Positions 14,688-22,632 of a stretch of DNA of 23,278 nucleotides are shown in pieces; position 1 is the first letter of the stretch, and the number at the start of each line of letters is the position of its first letter. A model generated the notes under the pieces. It was not told the origin of the DNA and did not search any database. It saw only the letters and a list, made by a program, of their open reading frames with translations. The stretch is taken from assembly GCA_934402515.1 (NCBI GenBank), contig CAKRTZ010000033.1, positions 1-23,278 on the forward strand. Reading direction: 5' to 3'. Origin of the DNA: an uncultured Lachnospiraceae bacterium (lineage in GTDB: Bacteria > Bacillota > Clostridia > Lachnospirales > Lachnospiraceae). Both the position numbers and the translations under genes were made by a program.

Positions 14688-15632
14688 TTACTCGTGTAAT
14701 CTGTGTATGATACGGAAAATGATATCCCCCTCCCCCACTAAGGGTTCTGTGTGGGAGAAAAAGAGAATTCCGTCTGTAGGTGCCTTGATGATTTCCTTAA
14801 TTTCGCCCTCCAGCGGATCAATGATATGGGCGATCTGCATGCCATAGCGCATCTCCTCCCCATTATTCACTTCTCTGACCAGAATGCCTCCACAGGATGC
14901 GTGAACATTCATCAGATCCTCTTCTTTGATCACATGGCTGATATATCCACTATGGCTTTCATACCGGATAATCCCCATCCGGGTAAGAAACCGGAGAATT
15001 GCTGCCACTGCCTGGCGGGCACTTTTGTCATCAATTTCCTGGTTCTTATTGGTGTAGAGAGAAAACGCTGCGGTCATTTCATCCTGCCAGTTATAGTTCA
15101 GGGTCTTGGTATCAATGGGACTGGGTTTACGCACTACCACATAGGGAAGTCCGAACAGATTGGCAAGAGATGCATTCTGAAATCCGGTCTCCATCATCCG
15201 CACATGAGGTACAAACTCTCCTGACATATAAAACGAAGCCAGCTGAATGCCAAAACTGTAATCCTTGATCTGTTGCAAAATTCCATCTGCAATTCTCTCC
15301 GCTGTATCCAGATGGGCATTTCCCGGAAACATCCGATTGATATCCGTTCCTTCCATTCCCCAGAACCGTCTGCCCACATTCATGGAATAAACATTGCCGG
15401 AGGGAACCACCAGAATCTGTTTGCCTGCGCTGATACAGCCATTGGCCTCCAATTCCTTCAGCCGTTGAATAAGCTGGGAACAGATATACAGCTGCTGGAT
15501 CTCATTTCCCCGCATAGGGCCTACGATACAGGCTGCCTTTTCTCCCTTTCCAAACTGATAGCCCCGCACCACCATATCCTCCCGGAAAGGAGATTCCAGT
15601 CGATATAATTCCAACTTATGCACGTTCGTCAC
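14688..15632 (-). CDS. Catalytically dead M14-type deacylase paralog (AstE/AspA-like fold)
   Basis: The 314-residue protein has the same length and layout as the upstream gene and belongs to the succinylglutamate desuccinylase/aspartoacylase group of M14 zinc hydrolases. The fold landmarks remain (GTDINRMFPG at about 95-104 and a C-terminal beta-rich barrel-like region from about 240), but the metal and catalytic residues do not. The HGDE zinc motif reads RGNE (Arg41 for His, Glu44 kept), the second zinc histidine position reads Leu131 in GIQLASF, and the catalytic Glu position reads Arg168 in YVVVRKP. I infer a pseudoenzyme, perhaps a regulatory or binding partner of its neighbour. Its start overlaps the upstream gene by 17 bases, indicating coupled translation. 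Confidence 0.85.
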   Translation of the reverse strand: MTNVHKLELYRLESPFREDMVVRGYQFGKGEKAACIVGPMRGNEIQQLYICSQLIQRLKELEANGCISAGKQILVVPSGNVYSMNVGRRFWGMEGTDINRMFPGNAHLDTAERIADGILQQIKDYSFGIQLASFYMSGEFVPHVRMMETGFQNASLANLFGLPYVVVRKPSPIDTKTLNYNWQDEMTAAFSLYTNKNQEIDDKSARQAVAAILRFLTRMGIIRYESHSGYISHVIKEEDLMNVHASCGGILVREVNNGEEMRYGMQIAHIIDPLEGEIKEIIKAPTDGILFFSHTEPLVGEGDIIFRIIHRLHE

Positions 15633-16563
15633 CTCCGATATCTGTCAAAATACGAGCCAGCAATGCTCCCTTGTATACAATGGGGTATTCCCGCAGAGTA
15701 AACACCAACCCCGGTTTTGCTGCTACAATCTCCTGCAGTTTCTCCCCTGCCAGTGCATCCACGATTTTCCCAATGATTTCCCCCTCCTGTACATAGTGGT
15801 TGTGGGCAATCTGTGGAATGAAGACACCTGCCGCTTCTGCCCGCAAAAACTCCACAGAGCCATCGGTGGAAATCACCGGCATCTGGGTTACTCCCACTTC
15901 TTCCTCCCAGATTCCCATCTGATGCATCAGATTAAAAATTCCATCTACCACCTGATTCCCATAGACCGGATTGATCCGCATCCCCAGACCCATTTCGACT
16001 ACCAGCGTAGGGATCTGGAGCATATTCATGGCATGTGCCAAAGTGGACTCGTGTACGGTGGCTGTGGCGTTCATCCAGATCATATCCACATTCATCAATT
16101 TTGCATAAGGTAATAGCTGTTGGGCAAATTCCTCGCTGAGACGTACCTGGGGAATCTCTCTCACCAACTTGTCACTGGCATGAACATCAATACACATGTC
16201 GGATCCGGTCAGTTCCCGTACCAGTGCAGCTGCCACGCGATCCATTCCGTCCCCATCCTCGCTTCCCGGGAAAGTCCGGTTCATATCCATGTCATACTGG
16301 GGCAGAGTGCGTTCTGCCAGCTCCAGGCCCAAAGGATTCAGTGCCGGATAGATATCTACGGTTCCATGAAGGAACTCCGGATGTTCCTTAATCCTCCTTG
16401 CAATTTCATAACAGACATACTGTCCTTCCAGTTCATCCCCATGAATACCGGAAAGTACGCTGAAACGTCCGATGGGTTCTCCATCGGTGGGCTGCAGCCG
16501 ATTCCTTTTAATCACCAGTTTTTCCCCTACCGGAAGCTCCATTTCCAGTACTGTTTCTATCAT
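15616..16563 (-). CDS. Succinylglutamate desuccinylase/aspartoacylase family protein, probably active
   Basis: The 315-residue M14-type zinc hydrolase would remove an acyl group from an N-acyl amino acid or similar substrate; the true substrate is unknown. Zinc ligands are SGIHGDE (His41, Glu44) and DVHAS (His128). The substrate-binding Asn-Arg pair is in MDMNRTFPG (95-96), and the catalytic Glu190 is in LVVEMG. A C-terminal domain follows (about 215-315). The start at 16563 is chosen over ATGs at 16575 and 16620, because AAGGATGG precedes it at usable spacing and the extra N-terminal residues (KRKHGKR) lie next to the preceding terminator. It overlaps its inactive paralog by 17 bases and follows the tetR terminator. 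Confidence 0.9.
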   Translation of the reverse strand: MIETVLEMELPVGEKLVIKRNRLQPTDGEPIGRFSVLSGIHGDELEGQYVCYEIARRIKEHPEFLHGTVDIYPALNPLGLELAERTLPQYDMDMNRTFPGSEDGDGMDRVAAALVRELTGSDMCIDVHASDKLVREIPQVRLSEEFAQQLLPYAKLMNVDMIWMNATATVHESTLAHAMNMLQIPTLVVEMGLGMRINPVYGNQVVDGIFNLMHQMGIWEEEVGVTQMPVISTDGSVEFLRAEAAGVFIPQIAHNHYVQEGEIIGKIVDALAGEKLQEIVAAKPGLVFTLREYPIVYKGALLARILTDIGGDERA

Positions 16564-16602
16564 ATTGACAACCATCCTTTTCCCGTGTTTTCTTTTTACC
16601 GC

Positions 16603-16639
16603 AAAAATGCCCAAGGACATCCGATCATCCTTGAGGCAT
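16603..16639 (-). terminator. Rho-independent terminator after the TetR gene
   Basis: On the minus strand ATGCCTCAAGGA pairs with TCCTTGGGCAT (one bulged base) around a loop of about 10 bases, followed by TTTTT. It starts 17 bases after the tetR stop and ends about 40 bases before the first deacylase gene. I see no clear promoter in that remaining gap, so the deacylase pair may depend on read-through or a weak promoter. Confidence 0.8.
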
Positions 16640-16656
16640 CCCTTTGCGTCTTTATT

Positions 16657-17241
16657 CTATTCCTCAATACACAGCTGTTGGACAAAAGCCCCAAACTGTT
16701 GATCAATCATACTCTCTGTAATCTCTCCTGTGTGTGCCACAATTTTCATGCCCTCAATCACCAACATGATGGTATGTGCCATCACACCACTGTCCACCTG
16801 ATAAAACTCGCCGTTTTCAATTCCCTTTTCAATCAATCTCTGCAGGATCCATACTCCTGCTTCATACTGGCTGTGCCAGAGATTTTCTTTCTGTTCCTTT
16901 CCATGAGCAAAGTAATACTCATAGGTTGCCACTGCCAGATCATCGTTTTTACGAAGCAATTCCTTTTTCTGTTCTTTAAAAAACACAAGCAGAATATCTG
17001 CCGCGGTAGCATTCTCCGTAATATTGACGGAAAATACATCATCATCCGCTTCCGACTCCCGTTTCAGCACCTCCAGGAAAATTTCCTCCGTTCCTGCAAA
17101 ATAAAGGTAGAGCCCACCCCTGCTGATCTCACAGGCATCCACAATGTCCTTCATGGTGACACTGCGGAATCCCTTCTCTATAAATACCTTTCTTGCGCGA
17201 TCCAAAATATACTGCCGCTTCTGTTCCGACTTTTCTCCCAT
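16657..17241 (-). CDS. TetR family transcriptional regulator
   Basis: The 194-residue protein has the TetR N-terminal helix-turn-helix at about residues 10-55: RQYILDRARKVFIEKGF, then VTMKDIVDACEISRGGLYLYF, ending with the conserved Tyr-Phe of the recognition helix region. The rest is an all-helical ligand-binding and dimer domain too variable to assign. The start at 17241 has GAGGG five bases upstream, while an ATG at 17253 lies directly on the ribosome site and is unlikely. It lies 64 bases after the DUF6508 gene on the same strand and before the deacylase pair, its most likely targets, although the ligand and targets are not visible. Confidence 0.92.
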   Translation of the reverse strand: MGEKSEQKRQYILDRARKVFIEKGFRSVTMKDIVDACEISRGGLYLYFAGTEEIFLEVLKRESEADDDVFSVNITENATAADILLVFFKEQKKELLRKNDDLAVATYEYYFAHGKEQKENLWHSQYEAGVWILQRLIEKGIENGEFYQVDSGVMAHTIMLVIEGMKIVAHTGEITESMIDQQFGAFVQQLCIEE

Positions 17242-17305
17242 GGTAACCCTCATTCCCTGATGTAAAACTGATATTTCACACCGGTTTCTTCACCTTCGTT
17301 CTTTC

Positions 17306-17764
17306 TTATGCAAGGGGTTTATCCCAAAAATCCAGTAATGCTTTCAGTTTTTGCAACAATTCCAGATAAATCCCCTGTTCCATACCTGCGGACCACAATG
17401 CGGTTTTGGTCATTCCACCCAGAATATAATGGGAAAAAATACCACACAAAACATCCAGATCCCTGATGGTGGCATTGGCAATCACTCTTTTCTCATCAGC
17501 TACCGTCCGAATCCAGTTCCAGGAATAAATGTAAGGATAATTTCGATTCATCATGGAAAGTTTGGAGGCCTCTTTGACGAAAGCCATCAGAGTTCCGTCA
17601 TATACAGGAAATGCCAGTGAATGTTCCGCAATTCCCTCTCCCTTAAATGTTGTGTGCATGCTGACTCCGGATTTTTCCTGTAACCATGGCAGATAGCGCA
17701 GTAATTGCTCTACCTCCGGCTTTATCTGTTTGATTTTTTCATCCACACCAATCTTAGGTTCCAT
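17306..17764 (-). CDS. DUF6508 family protein
   Basis: A 152-residue protein of unknown function. Conserved-looking segments are LLRYLPWLQEKSG, EHSLAFPVYDGTLMAFVKEA, NWIRTVADEK and FSHYILGGMTKTALWSAGM, which I recognise as the DUF6508 family common in Clostridia. No signal peptide, membrane span or catalytic signature is evident; it is probably cytosolic and mixed helical. GAGGA precedes the ATG with good spacing. It is the first gene of a probable two-gene unit with tetR and is divergent from the large CNB-like gene, sharing an intergenic region that contains a pair of direct repeats. Family naming is from memory and should be checked with a profile search. Confidence 0.75.
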   Translation of the reverse strand: MEPKIGVDEKIKQIKPEVEQLLRYLPWLQEKSGVSMHTTFKGEGIAEHSLAFPVYDGTLMAFVKEASKLSMMNRNYPYIYSWNWIRTVADEKRVIANATIRDLDVLCGIFSHYILGGMTKTALWSAGMEQGIYLELLQKLKALLDFWDKPLA

Positions 17765-17812
17765 ATTGATCCTCTTTTCTGCATGTGCTGCTTACTATCT
17801 CCGTTTTATATT

Positions 17813-17851
17813 ATCATAAAACTCTAAAAAGTGCACTCAAAACTCTAAAAA
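17813..17851 (-). promoter_or_regulatory. Promoter of the DUF6508-tetR unit with two direct repeats
   Basis: Reading leftwards, TTGAGT (17835-17840) and TATGAT (17813-17818) are 16 bp apart. The sequence AAAACTCTAAAAA occurs twice on the plus strand (17818-17830 and 17839-17851), 21 bp apart, which is two helical turns. One copy lies in the promoter spacer and the other runs upstream from the -35. This is a good site for a dimeric regulator binding one face of the DNA, possibly the TetR protein encoded here. Confidence 0.55.
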
Positions 17852-17864
17852 ATACCGCTTTCTC

Positions 17865-17893
17865 TTCCAAATTTTTGTATTTTAAGATATAAT
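17865..17893 (+). promoter_or_regulatory. Probable promoter of the CNB-like gene
   Basis: A perfect TATAAT (17888-17893) lies 31 bases before the ATG. The -35 at 17 bp spacing, TTCCAA (17865-17870), is a poor match, so the promoter may need an activator. The direct repeats of the divergent promoter lie just upstream, ending 13 bp before this -35. Confidence 0.5.
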
Positions 17894-17924
17894 GATTTTA
17901 TTCTGTTTTTGGAGGAGAAACGAC

Positions 17925-20162
17925 ATGGCTTCCATCAATGTTTCCAAACATACTACCCTATATGCAATTGGGCAGACCGTCAATAAACTTTACCTGATCG
18001 TATCAGGAACCGTAGAAATCCAATGCTCCTGCATCAGCTATACTCTGGGTAAGGGTGATGTCATAGGGCTGCTGGAATCCTGCGGGGAAACTCATTTTTG
18101 TAATTGTGTCACCCTGGAAGACTGCGTACTGCTTCCGATTCCCTATTCCCACAAAAAAGGGATTGTACCTATTACCAGGGACAACAGGGATATGACCAAC
18201 CTGTTTTCCATTTCCCTGTTCCGGCAGATTATGTATGTCTTTGAAAAATACCGGGAAATGCTGGCTCAGAACAAACGCAGCCTGCGTTTTATAAAAGATA
18301 CCTATGCCTATTATCTGGATTTCTGCAACAGTCATTCCTTCGCTCCCCAGAGACTGGATTCACTGGCAGAATTACCGGAACTGACCTTTACCAGACCCAT
18401 TGAGCCATGGGAGTATTCCTACTATGTGGGACTTCAGGATCTGTTCGGCCATCAGGTAGCCGATACCATGGTGTCCAACCCAGATGTGCTGAATGGTTTT
18501 ACACTGAAAGCTTATTTCGATATCCGGCGTCTCGTCAGCTGCTGCAACGAAATTTCCGAAATGGATTTGAAACTGGCAGAACTCATTGTAAACGAAGATA
18601 AAAAGGATCTGTTAGAATGTTTTTCCAGCCTGGTTCATCATACCCCCCAGGATGATCCTTCCTATACCACCATCCATGAATATATGATGAAAATGTCACA
18701 GGCTGTTGAACGGCTTCCCCGCATCAACCGTACTCTTCTGGCCGTGCGCCGTCAGGAACATGATGAAAAGGTGGCTGACCTGGAATCAGGAAAAGTTACC
18801 GGCATTGCCGCATTGCATAATTCCTGCGAAACCATTCTGCAATACAGTGGATGTACTTCTCAATTACAGGAGACCTTTAACACGGCGCTGAATGCCTATA
18901 AATCCCTGAAGGATAAAAACGCCGTGGACGATGATGCCCGCCGCATCCGCAAGGATTTAACGGCTCATTTTTATAAAATATATACCAATGCCTTTATGCA
19001 GAGCCTGTATGGCGAAAAGATTCCAACTGTTGTGAAAATGTTCCTTGAATTCGGATACATGGATGAAGAACTGGCAGGCGAGGAAAATGCTGCTTATTTA
19101 TATACACTCTGTGAGCAGCTTCCCACCAATCCGGATTCCGGTATCTATAGCATTTATGAATGGCTTACCGCAATCTATAAAGGTGAGAAATCCCCCTCCC
19201 GTAACGAATTTGACCAGGACTATCAGACCTATCTGCGGGAGCAGCGGGCCCAGGGACACATCACCGCGCAAGAGGAAGAAGAAGCCTTAGGTAATGCCGA
19301 ACAAAGAGTGTTATTCGAGTTAAATAATCTCTTTCCCTCTGCTAATAAAATGACCAGCGGACATATCATCACCTTCTGCCCCGTTTTCTGCAAGGATCAG
19401 GTAATCAAACCATTGCGGGATTGCCTTATCAGCGCCGAATCCATTCACAAGGTTTTAGACAATATCCGCAGTATTGACTTCAGTGCCTTTTATCGGGATA
19501 CCATCTTTACCGCTCCGGAGGCGGGAGTAAATCGGGAATTTATTCAAATCGAAATTCTTCCCGATTTCATCCTCACCCCTAACATCGGTACACGAGCCGT
19601 TATGTGGCAGGAAATTGAAGGACGCAAACGCACCACTCCCGCAAGAATGTTACTCTCGGTTTTCTCCCTGGAGGATTTACAGACACAGATCACTCATCTG
19701 GTTGGAGAATTCCGGTGGGAAATGTGCCGCCGTATCCAGGGGGCGCGTTGGAACGACTTATCTGAACGTTCCCTCACCAGCGAATATTTTGATTATGTAC
19801 AGTTTTATCGGAAAAATCATGAACTGTCTGCAGACGCCAAGGAAAAGATCAAGACCAGCCTGCAGAAGGCAAGAAACAGCTACAAGGAACTGTTTGTACA
19901 GGATTATATGACCTGGATTCTCTATGAGAGCAATGGTTCTCCAAGATTGAATAAGGTTGCCAGAAATATTATTTTCACCTATTGCCCGTTCTCCCACGCT
20001 TATCGGGAAGCGCTGCACTCCAATCCGCTCTACACCGACATGTTTGACCGCTATGATATACGGCTGGGTGGACAGATCCATAAATTGGAAAATGTATTTG
20101 CCAAGTTTACCGACCAGGTGCCGGAAGAACTGCAGCAACAGATGAATTATTTACATATGTGA
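17925..20162 (+). CDS. Large protein of unknown function with N-terminal cyclic-nucleotide-binding-like domain
   Basis: The 745-residue protein starts at 17925, seven bases after a GGAGGAG ribosome site. An in-frame ATG at 17892 lies in the promoter and is rejected. Residues 1-75 look like a CNB/Crp beta-roll (KLYLIVSGTVEI, then LGKGDVIGLLE), but the usual phosphate-binding Arg-Ser/Thr-Ala motif is absent. Six cysteines fall within 34 residues (34, 36, 53, 59, 61, 67). The remaining 670 residues are mostly helical, with no helix-turn-helix that I can identify and no membrane span. The best conserved-looking block is around residues 550-660, including WQEIEGRKRTTPAR and FRWEMCRRIQGARWND. I recall similar proteins in Lachnospiraceae and Treponema, with no known function. 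It ends 13 bases from the convergent formate/nitrite channel gene. Confidence 0.85.
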   Translation: MASINVSKHTTLYAIGQTVNKLYLIVSGTVEIQCSCISYTLGKGDVIGLLESCGETHFCNCVTLEDCVLLPIPYSHKKGIVPITRDNRDMTNLFSISLFRQIMYVFEKYREMLAQNKRSLRFIKDTYAYYLDFCNSHSFAPQRLDSLAELPELTFTRPIEPWEYSYYVGLQDLFGHQVADTMVSNPDVLNGFTLKAYFDIRRLVSCCNEISEMDLKLAELIVNEDKKDLLECFSSLVHHTPQDDPSYTTIHEYMMKMSQAVERLPRINRTLLAVRRQEHDEKVADLESGKVTGIAALHNSCETILQYSGCTSQLQETFNTALNAYKSLKDKNAVDDDARRIRKDLTAHFYKIYTNAFMQSLYGEKIPTVVKMFLEFGYMDEELAGEENAAYLYTLCEQLPTNPDSGIYSIYEWLTAIYKGEKSPSRNEFDQDYQTYLREQRAQGHITAQEEEEALGNAEQRVLFELNNLFPSANKMTSGHIITFCPVFCKDQVIKPLRDCLISAESIHKVLDNIRSIDFSAFYRDTIFTAPEAGVNREFIQIEILPDFILTPNIGTRAVMWQEIEGRKRTTPARMLLSVFSLEDLQTQITHLVGEFRWEMCRRIQGARWNDLSERSLTSEYFDYVQFYRKNHELSADAKEKIKTSLQKARNSYKELFVQDYMTWILYESNGSPRLNKVARNIIFTYCPFSHAYREALHSNPLYTDMFDRYDIRLGGQIHKLENVFAKFTDQVPEELQQQMNYLHM

Positions 20163-20175
20163 TTGTCTGACCTGT

Positions 20176-21015
20176 TTATTTGGTCCAGTCTTTTCTGTAA
20201 ATCAGATATGCCATCACACCCACGCAGACTGCTCCGCCTACGAAGTTGCCCAGCGTTACCGGAACCAGATTCCGGATCATGCCGGTCAAGCTCAAGGCGG
20301 AGAGTTTTTCATCTGTGAGATTATAAAGTTCCCGCGCCTTGTCCACATACTGGGGATTTAATTTGGCAAGCAGGCCTGCCGGAATATAGTACATATTGGC
20401 AACACAGTGCTCAAACCCTGCCGTCACAAAAGCAAAGATAGGGAAAAAGCAGGCAAAGATTTTTCCGATAATATCTTTGGCGGTTGCTGCCAGAAGAATG
20501 GCAAGACAGACCAGTACATTACAGAGAATGCCGGATGCAAAAGCGGCTCCGGGTTTAATAGAAGCCTTGCTCACTGCCACATTGATGGTATAGGCTCCCA
20601 GTGCTCCACCGGAATAATTAAACTGTCCGCTGAAATATCCCAGCACAGCTACCACAAGGCTGCCCACCAGGTTTGCAAAATAAACCACAACCAGATTACG
20701 GAACATTTTTCCCCAGGTGATTTTTTTCTCCAGAACACTCATAGTCATCAGGCAGTTACCGGTAAAAAGTTCACCGCCAATGAGAATGATCATTAAAAGC
20801 CCTACCGGGAAAATCGTGCCTGCCAATGCTCTTGCCACGCCCACACTCTGTACGGAATGTGCAGCCACGCTGCTGCTGTTCGCACCGATTGCCACGAAAG
20901 CTCCTGCCCAGATGGCAAGTAAAATCATTTTACCGATGGGAAGATTTGCCTTGGTTACTGCAGTGTTGATATTTCCCTCTATCACCTGCGCAGGCGTATT
21001 AAATTGATTATCCAT
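20176..21015 (-). CDS. Formate/nitrite transporter (FNT) family channel
   Basis: The 279-residue inner-membrane protein belongs to the FocA/NirC/FdhC family of pentameric anion channels. Six membrane segments are visible at roughly 29-48, 65-87, 106-130, 155-178, 188-208 and 250-272. Family signatures include GGELFTGN (80-87) and GFEHCVANM, with the central-pore His203. In a fermentative anaerobe, formate export or import is the likeliest role, but nitrite or hydrosulfide members look alike and no nitrate/nitrite genes are nearby. GAGGT precedes the ATG by 11 bases. It is divergent from hflX and convergent with the CNB-like gene. Confidence 0.95.
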   Translation of the reverse strand: MDNQFNTPAQVIEGNINTAVTKANLPIGKMILLAIWAGAFVAIGANSSSVAAHSVQSVGVARALAGTIFPVGLLMIILIGGELFTGNCLMTMSVLEKKITWGKMFRNLVVVYFANLVGSLVVAVLGYFSGQFNYSGGALGAYTINVAVSKASIKPGAAFASGILCNVLVCLAILLAATAKDIIGKIFACFFPIFAFVTAGFEHCVANMYYIPAGLLAKLNPQYVDKARELYNLTDEKLSALSLTGMIRNLVPVTLGNFVGGAVCVGVMAYLIYRKDWTK

Positions 21016-21068
21016 TTTTCAATCTGACCTCATTTCTACTTTGTTTTTTCTTTAACAATATGCATAGA

Positions 21069-21097
21069 ATCATAACACTATCGAAAACTAAAAGCAA
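21069..21097 (-). promoter_or_regulatory. Promoter of the formate/nitrite channel gene
   Basis: Reading leftwards, TTGCTT (21092-21097) and TATGAT (21069-21074) are 17 bp apart, and TGT before the -10 makes an extended -10 element. The expected start near 21062 gives a leader of about 47 bases. No clear hflX promoter was found on the opposite strand in this gap. Confidence 0.6.
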
Positions 21098-21127
21098 GAA
21101 GCAGGTCTCAGAAAGGTTTTATAATTT

Positions 21128-22384
21128 ATGGAAAAAGCTTATTTAGTCGGGGTTTGTATTGATGATGATCCCCATTTTGAACATGCACTGCAGGAGCTTT
21201 CCGGTCTGGCAGACGCCTGTGGCTTTGAAGTCATCGGAGAAATGACCCAGAATCTCCCCGCCGCCCACAATGCCCTTTATATCGGAACAGGAAAATTGAC
21301 TGAACTGCGCCAGGAAATTGCCCGCCTGCAGCCGGACATGCTGATTTTCGACAGCGCCCTGTCCCCCACCCAGCTCCGCAATTTGCAGCAGGAACTGGAT
21401 ATGCCCATTCTGGACAGGACCTCTCTCATTCTGGAAATCTTTTCTTCCAGAGCCAGAACCCGCGAGGCAAAACTTCAGGTAGAACTTGCCAGGCTGCAAT
21501 ACACCCTCCCCCGTCTGGTGGGACTGCATGCCGCCCTGGGACGGCAGGGTGGAGCCAGCGGTGCCATGAGTAACAAGGGTGCTGGTGAGAAAAAGCTGGA
21601 ACTGGACCGCCGTTACATTGAGCATCGCATCAATGAATGCCGCCGTAATCTCATAGATGTGGCAAAAGACCGGGATACCCAGCGGAAACTGCGGAATTCC
21701 TCCCCACTTCCCCAGGTGGCTTTAGTGGGCTACACCAATGCTGGAAAATCCACGGTGATGAATTCTCTCTTATCTTACTTCCATCAGGATGAGGAGCGGA
21801 AGGTATTGGAGCAAGATATGCTGTTTGCCACCCTGGACACCACGGTACGGCGCATTATGCCCGATGACCACCGGGGCTTTTTCCTGTCGGACACCGTAGG
21901 TTTTATTGATCGGCTTCCCCACCATCTGGTACAGGCGTTCCGCTCTACCCTGGAGGAAGCGGTGACAGCTGATTTGTTGTTACAGGTAGTGGATTTCTCT
22001 GACCCGGCTTACAAGGAACATATTCAGGTGACCACTCAGACTCTGGATGATTTAGGTGCCGGGGATATTCCTATGCTTACCCTCTATAATAAAGTGGATC
22101 TTGCAGAGAATGCCCCGGAAACGCCTTCTGCCACAGACCGTGCCTTTTATTTTTCCGCCAGAAATCCTGCCCATATTCCGGCACTGCTCTCTTTTATCTG
22201 TGACCATTTATATGATAAACAGATGCTGGCGGACTTTCTCTTTCCCTACACCGAAGGCGGACGCGTTTCCTATCTCCAGGAGCATGCCGATGTCCGCTCC
22301 CAGGAATATCTGCCGGAGGGAATCCGTGTCACCGCCTCCTGCACGAAGGAAATCGCAGAGCGGCTAAAGGCATGGATGCAATAG
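21128..22384 (+). CDS. hflX: GTPase HflX
   Basis: The 418-residue GTPase binds the 50S subunit and rescues or splits stalled ribosomes under stress. The N-terminal HflX domain (about 1-190) has the YIGTGKLTEL and ILDRTSLILEIFSSRARTRE segments and the glycine-rich GRQGGASGAMSNKGAGEKKLE linker region. The G domain has P-loop GYTNAGKST (201-209), switch TLDTT (236-240), DTVGF (255-259) and NKVD (321-324), with FSAR as G5. A short C-terminal domain ends at 418. Length matches the family. The ribosome site is modest (AAAGG, about 12 bases upstream). Confidence 0.97.
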   Translation: MEKAYLVGVCIDDDPHFEHALQELSGLADACGFEVIGEMTQNLPAAHNALYIGTGKLTELRQEIARLQPDMLIFDSALSPTQLRNLQQELDMPILDRTSLILEIFSSRARTREAKLQVELARLQYTLPRLVGLHAALGRQGGASGAMSNKGAGEKKLELDRRYIEHRINECRRNLIDVAKDRDTQRKLRNSSPLPQVALVGYTNAGKSTVMNSLLSYFHQDEERKVLEQDMLFATLDTTVRRIMPDDHRGFFLSDTVGFIDRLPHHLVQAFRSTLEEAVTADLLLQVVDFSDPAYKEHIQVTTQTLDDLGAGDIPMLTLYNKVDLAENAPETPSATDRAFYFSARNPAHIPALLSFICDHLYDKQMLADFLFPYTEGGRVSYLQEHADVRSQEYLPEGIRVTASCTKEIAERLKAWMQ

Positions 22385-22402
22385 TGCTGTCAGTGGCAGC
22401 AC
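22384..22402 (+). other. Stem-loop at the hflX stop codon
   Basis: GTGCTG and CAGCAC, with a further C-G and a wobble pair inside, form an 8-bp hairpin starting at the last base of the hflX stop codon. No U-run follows, so this is not a standard terminator. It may mark the mRNA 3' end after trimming. Confidence 0.4.
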
Positions 22403-22465
22403 AGCGCAGAAAGCTTAAGAAATCAAAGTTTTGAAAAATATGACAGGTTATCCAGAATCCTCCTA

Positions 22466-22494
22466 TTGTTTAAATGTTACGAAATTGTTACAAT
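22466..22494 (+). promoter_or_regulatory. Promoter of the small peptide transcript
   Basis: TTGTTT (22466-22471) and TACAAT (22489-22494) are 17 bp apart, with TG one base before the -10 (extended -10). The predicted start near 22501 gives a 60-base A-rich 5' leader before the ribosome site and peptide. Confidence 0.65.
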
Positions 22495-22559
22495 TTGTTT
22501 GTGCTTAGCTGAGACACACGAAACAAGATAGAAACTAAGAAAACAAGGAGGATTTGAAT

Positions 22560-22631
22560 ATGTGTTTTACTTTCAATAGCTGTTCCGAGTTATTTAATGC
22601 TATCTGCAAATACTTTAACTTCGGTTGTTAA
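22560..22631 (+). CDS. 23-residue Cys/Phe-rich peptide, unrecognised
   Basis: The ATG at 22560 follows AAGGAGGA by seven bases, one of the best ribosome sites in the window. The frame gives 23 residues, starting MCFTFNSC and ending FGC, then TAA. Four cysteines (2, 8, 16, 23) and five phenylalanines make up much of it; there is only one Lys and one Glu, so it is nearly neutral and hydrophobic. It sits alone on a transcript with its own promoter and strong terminator, and no structural gene follows, so it is not an ordinary attenuation leader. It could be a secreted or modified signal peptide, a small membrane toxin, or a short reading frame marking a regulatory RNA. I do not recognise a family. 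Confidence 0.6.
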   Translation: MCFTFNSCSELFNAICKYFNFGC

Positions 22632-22632
22632 T

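Noticed and set aside
16120..17265. 381-residue plus-strand open frame
   Set aside because: It lies antisense to two well-supported genes (deacylase and TetR) and the terminator between them, with no family resemblance or promoter of its own.
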